Of a DNA stretch of 8,298 bases, positions 6,400 to 8,298 are shown one piece after another; within the stretch, counting starts at the first letter, position 1; the number at the start of each line of letters is the position of its first letter. Made by a program: the position numbers and the translations under genes. This DNA comes from an uncultured Lachnospiraceae bacterium. GTDB taxonomy: Bacteria; Bacillota_A; Clostridia; Lachnospirales; Lachnospiraceae. The notes beneath the pieces were generated by a model. It made no database searches, had not been told where the DNA came from, and worked only from the letters and a program-made list of their open reading frames with translations. Where the stretch lies: the NCBI GenBank assembly GCA_910577835.1, contig CAJTOU010000083.1:1-8298 (forward strand), written 5' to 3'.

Positions 6400-7425
6400 A
6401 TGAACGGGAAAGACATATTAATACTTGGAATCGAGACATCTTGTGATGAAACGGCAGCATCTGTGGTGAAAAACGGGAGAGAAGTTCTGTCAAATATTAT
6501 TTCATCGCAGATAGATATACATACATTATATGGGGGTGTGGTTCCAGAGATTGCTTCCAGAAAGCATATTGAAAGAATAAATTATGTGATAGAGGAAGCA
6601 TTAAAGAAGGCGGATATTGCCCTTGAAGAAATAGATGCTATCGGTGTTACTTATGGTCCCGGACTGGTGGGGGCTTTACTGGTGGGAGTCGCTGAAGCAA
6701 AGGCAATTGCATATGCTGCTAGAAAGCCGCTGGTGGGGGTACATCATATAGAAGGTCATATTTCTGCAAATTATATTGAACATCCTGATTTGGAACCACC
6801 ATTTTTATGTCTTGTAGTGTCCGGAGGCCATACACATCTGGTGGTAGTGAAAGATTATGGAAAATATGAGGTAATCGGAAGAACAAGAGATGATGCTGCC
6901 GGAGAGGCATTTGATAAAGTAGCCCGTGCAATTGGACTGGGTTATCCCGGTGGTCCGAAGGTGGACAAGCTGGCAAAGGAAGGAAGAGAAGATGCAATAG
7001 ATTTTCCAAGGGCTTCTGTGGAACATGCACCTTTTGATTTCAGCTTTAGCGGATTGAAATCAGCAGTATTGAATTATCTGAATATGTGTCAGATGAAAGG
7101 GATAGAAATAAATACAAAGGATATAGCAGCTTCTTTTCAGAAAAGTATTGTTGATTCGCTTACTGTAAGAGCAATGCTGGCATGCAAAGAATACAATATG
7201 AAGAAATTTGCCATAGCGGGCGGGGTGGCTTCAAATTCAGCGATAAGAGCAGCATTTGAAAAAGAATGTGAAAAACACGAAATTAAATTTTATCGTCCTT
7301 CTCCTGTTTTTTGTACAGACAATGCGGCAATGATTGGCACAGCTGCATATTATGAATATATGGCGGGAACAAGGCATGGATGGGATTTGAATGCTGTTCC
7401 AAATTTGAAATTGGGAGAGAGATAA
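6400..7425 (+). CDS. tsaD: tRNA t6A37 threonylcarbamoyltransferase TsaD
   Basis: TsaD is the catalytic subunit that moves the threonylcarbamoyl group from threonylcarbamoyl-AMP to A37 of ANN-decoding tRNAs, as part of the TsaB-TsaD-TsaE machinery in the cytoplasm. With the ATG start the protein is 341 residues, the usual size. Visible motifs are ILGIETSCDETAASVV at the N-terminus, the metal-binding HxxxH (H116 and H120 in HHIEGH), SGGHTHL (141-147), GEAFDKVARAIGLGYPGGP (from 168), FSFSGLKSA, the nucleotide-binding AGGVASNSAIR, and the third metal ligand D307 in CTDNAAMIG. All are intact, so the enzyme should be active. A GTG 9 bases upstream would add three residues, but it overlaps the SD. 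tsaB and tsaE are on the same strand about 2.4 kb upstream, in a separate promoter block. ispD follows after 2 bases. Confidence 0.96.
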   Translation: MNGKDILILGIETSCDETAASVVKNGREVLSNIISSQIDIHTLYGGVVPEIASRKHIERINYVIEEALKKADIALEEIDAIGVTYGPGLVGALLVGVAEAKAIAYAARKPLVGVHHIEGHISANYIEHPDLEPPFLCLVVSGGHTHLVVVKDYGKYEVIGRTRDDAAGEAFDKVARAIGLGYPGGPKVDKLAKEGREDAIDFPRASVEHAPFDFSFSGLKSAVLNYLNMCQMKGIEINTKDIAASFQKSIVDSLTVRAMLACKEYNMKKFAIAGGVASNSAIRAAFEKECEKHEIKFYRPSPVFCTDNAAMIGTAAYYEYMAGTRHGWDLNAVPNLKLGER

Positions 7426-7427
7426 AA

Positions 7428-8126
7428 ATGGTCAGGAATAAAAAAATAACGGCTGTTGTTTTGGCAGGCGGCAGGGGAAAAAGAATGGAATCAGAGATAA
7501 GCAAACAGTTTTTGGAACTGGGAGGAAATCCGATTTTGTATTATGCTCTGAATACATTTGAAAAAAGTATAGTAGATGAGATTATATTGGTTGCAGCAGA
7601 AGGGGAAGAGGAATACTGTAAAAAAAAGATAGTGGAACGGTATCATCTGAAAAAAGTAACTGATATAGTGACTGGTGGAAAGGAGCGGTATCATTCTGTA
7701 TATAATGGTCTATGCGCTGCTGGACAGACAGATATTGTGATGATTCATGATGGAGCAAGACCGTTTATTACTGAAGACGTGATTGAAAAGGCGGCCAGAC
7801 AGGTGATAGAATGTCAGGCATGTGTAGTGGGAGTAAAGGTGAAGGATACAATTAAGGTATCTCATGAAGGTGTTATTATAGATACTCCTGACAGAAAAAA
7901 GCTGTGGCAGGTTCAGACTCCACAGTGTTTTGAGCATAAAGGCATTATAAAGGCATATGAAAAAGCACTTCAGGGGAATACTGACAATATTACAGATGAT
8001 GCAATGGTTTGGGAAATGTATTCAAAAATTCCAATTAGGCTGGTTGAAGGGAGTTATTTTAATATTAAGATTACGACAAAGGAAGATATGGTGTTTGGAG
8101 AAGCAATATTAAAATGGCAAAAATAA
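7428..8126 (+). CDS. ispD: 2-C-methyl-D-erythritol 4-phosphate cytidylyltransferase IspD
   Basis: IspD couples CTP with 2-C-methyl-D-erythritol 4-phosphate in the third step of the MEP isoprenoid pathway, in the cytoplasm. The 232-residue protein has the family's usual length and motifs: VVLAGGRGKRM (10-20), K26 in SKQF, GGKERYHSVYNGL (83-95), IHDGARPF (106-113), KDTIK (139-143), WQVQTPQCF (160-168), TDDA (189-192) and GSYFNIKITTKED near the C-terminus. It is not fused to IspF. The start is ATG 7428, behind GGGAG at 7413-7417. A reading frame open from 7380 would overlap tsaD by 46 bases and add residues with no family match, so I reject it. The related enzyme TarI (ribitol-phosphate cytidylyltransferase) is the main alternative; no teichoic-acid gene is next to it, so IspD is favoured. 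The link to tRNA genes looks positional rather than functional. Confidence 0.92.
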   Translation: MVRNKKITAVVLAGGRGKRMESEISKQFLELGGNPILYYALNTFEKSIVDEIILVAAEGEEEYCKKKIVERYHLKKVTDIVTGGKERYHSVYNGLCAAGQTDIVMIHDGARPFITEDVIEKAARQVIECQACVVGVKVKDTIKVSHEGVIIDTPDRKKLWQVQTPQCFEHKGIIKAYEKALQGNTDNITDDAMVWEMYSKIPIRLVEGSYFNIKITTKEDMVFGEAILKWQK

Positions 8127-8144
8127 GTAAAAGAGCGAATATTT

Positions 8145-8173
8145 TTGACAAATCATTCATAGAATTGTATATT
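8145..8173 (+). promoter_or_regulatory. Upstream promoter (P1) before the tRNA
   Basis: A perfect -35 TTGACA (8145-8150) and a -10 TATATT (8168-8173, 5 of 6) are separated by exactly 17 bases. The -35 box begins 19 bases after the ispD stop. Its transcript would start near 8180 and run through the second promoter into the tRNA. Confidence 0.6.
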
Positions 8174-8187
8174 TTTTAAATTTTTGG

Positions 8188-8202
8188 AAAAAATCAAAAA
8201 AA
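8188..8202 (+). promoter_or_regulatory. A-tracts resembling an UP element
   Basis: A6 (8188-8193) and A7 (8196-8202) lie just upstream of the P2 -35 box, at about -54 to -40 relative to the predicted start. Phased A-tracts here are known to contact the RNA polymerase alpha subunit at strong rRNA and tRNA promoters. The assignment is inferred from position and composition. Confidence 0.4.
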
Positions 8203-8206
8203 GTAG

Positions 8207-8235
8207 TTGACATATAAAAAGTAGTATGCTAGAAT
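8207..8235 (+). promoter_or_regulatory. Main tRNA promoter (P2) with extended -10
   Basis: A perfect -35 TTGACA (8207-8212), a 17-base spacer and the -10 TAGAAT (8230-8235, 5 of 6) are visible. The TGC just before the -10 (8227-8229) makes it an extended -10 (TGn). Transcription should start near 8242, leaving a leader of about 26 bases before the tRNA. Confidence 0.8.
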
Positions 8236-8238
8236 GTC

Positions 8239-8255
8239 TTTTGTCGCTGACAAGG
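8239..8255 (+). other. Short hairpin in the tRNA leader
   Basis: TTGTC (8241-8245) and GACAA (8249-8253) pair perfectly around a 3-base loop; two G-U pairs may extend the stem to 8239 and 8255. It lies at the predicted 5' end of the P2 transcript and has no T-run, so it is not a terminator. It could be a leader feature or chance. Confidence 0.3.
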
Positions 8256-8267
8256 CGGTAAAAAGTT

Positions 8268-8298
8268 GGAGAGATATCGAAGTGGTCATAACGAGGCG
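8268..8298 (+). tRNA. tRNA-Ser, 5' part only (cut by window end)
   Basis: The sequence starting GGAGAGATATCGAAGTGG has the acceptor strand GGAGAGA, U8, a D-stem TCG that pairs with CGA (8291-8293), A14, purine 15 and the invariant GG of the D-loop. This GGAGAGA start and D-arm are typical of clostridial tRNA-Ser. The anticodon arm begins at the window edge, so the codon read and the long variable arm cannot be seen; serine is an inference from the first 31 bases. Two promoters just upstream support a real RNA gene. Confidence 0.8.

Noticed and set aside
7380..7427. Upstream ATG for ispD giving 16 extra residues
   Set aside because: It would overlap the tsaD coding end by 46 bases, lacks a Shine-Dalgarno site, and the added residues do not fit IspD; ATG 7428 gives the normal length.
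8171..8194. Possible terminator from ATTTTTT paired with AAAAAAT after ispD
   Set aside because: The stem is made only of A-T pairs with a 10-base loop and no following T-run, so it is too weak; A-tracts near a promoter explain it better.

Overview
The window reads as ordinary chromosomal housekeeping DNA from a low-GC Gram-positive anaerobe of the class Clostridia, most likely a Lachnospiraceae relative. The evidence is the AT-rich composition with many AGA and ATA codons, the purine-rich Shine-Dalgarno (SD) sites, the Firmicutes-type gene set and the clostridial look of the two uncharacterised proteins. This placement is inference from pattern recognition, not a database result. All genes lie on the + strand and gaps are short; the longest gene-free stretches are about 150 and 140 bases.

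Block 1 (1-4457). An intrinsic terminator ends an unseen upstream gene (1-28). A near-consensus sigma-A promoter (32-60) then drives a tight gene run: tex (RNA-binding transcription accessory protein), a YcxB-like membrane protein, tsaE, tsaB and rimI. Neighbours overlap or are separated by no more than 23 bases.

Block 2 (4458-8126). A 152-base gap holds three imperfect tandem repeats and a promoter with a perfect -10 box. It is followed by a small two-CxxC putative zinc protein, a short-form ribonuclease Z (rnz) with no SD of its own, a one-helix membrane-anchored protein of unknown function, tsaD and ispD.

Block 3 (8127-8298). No terminator is visible after ispD. Two tandem consensus-like promoters, the second with A-tracts upstream, lead into the first 31 bases of a tRNA, very probably tRNA-Ser, cut by the window edge.

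The common thread is tRNA and translation. TsaE, TsaB and TsaD are the bacterial partners that make N6-threonylcarbamoyladenosine (t6A) at position 37 of ANN-decoding tRNAs. RNase Z trims tRNA 3' ends, RimI acetylates protein N-termini, and a tRNA gene follows. IspD belongs to the MEP isoprenoid pathway and Tex to nucleic-acid binding in transcription. I found no transposon, CRISPR array, phage gene, toxin-antitoxin pair or convincing new system. The points most worth checking are the two uncharacterised proteins flanking rnz, the repeat block after rimI, and the tandem promoters before the tRNA.
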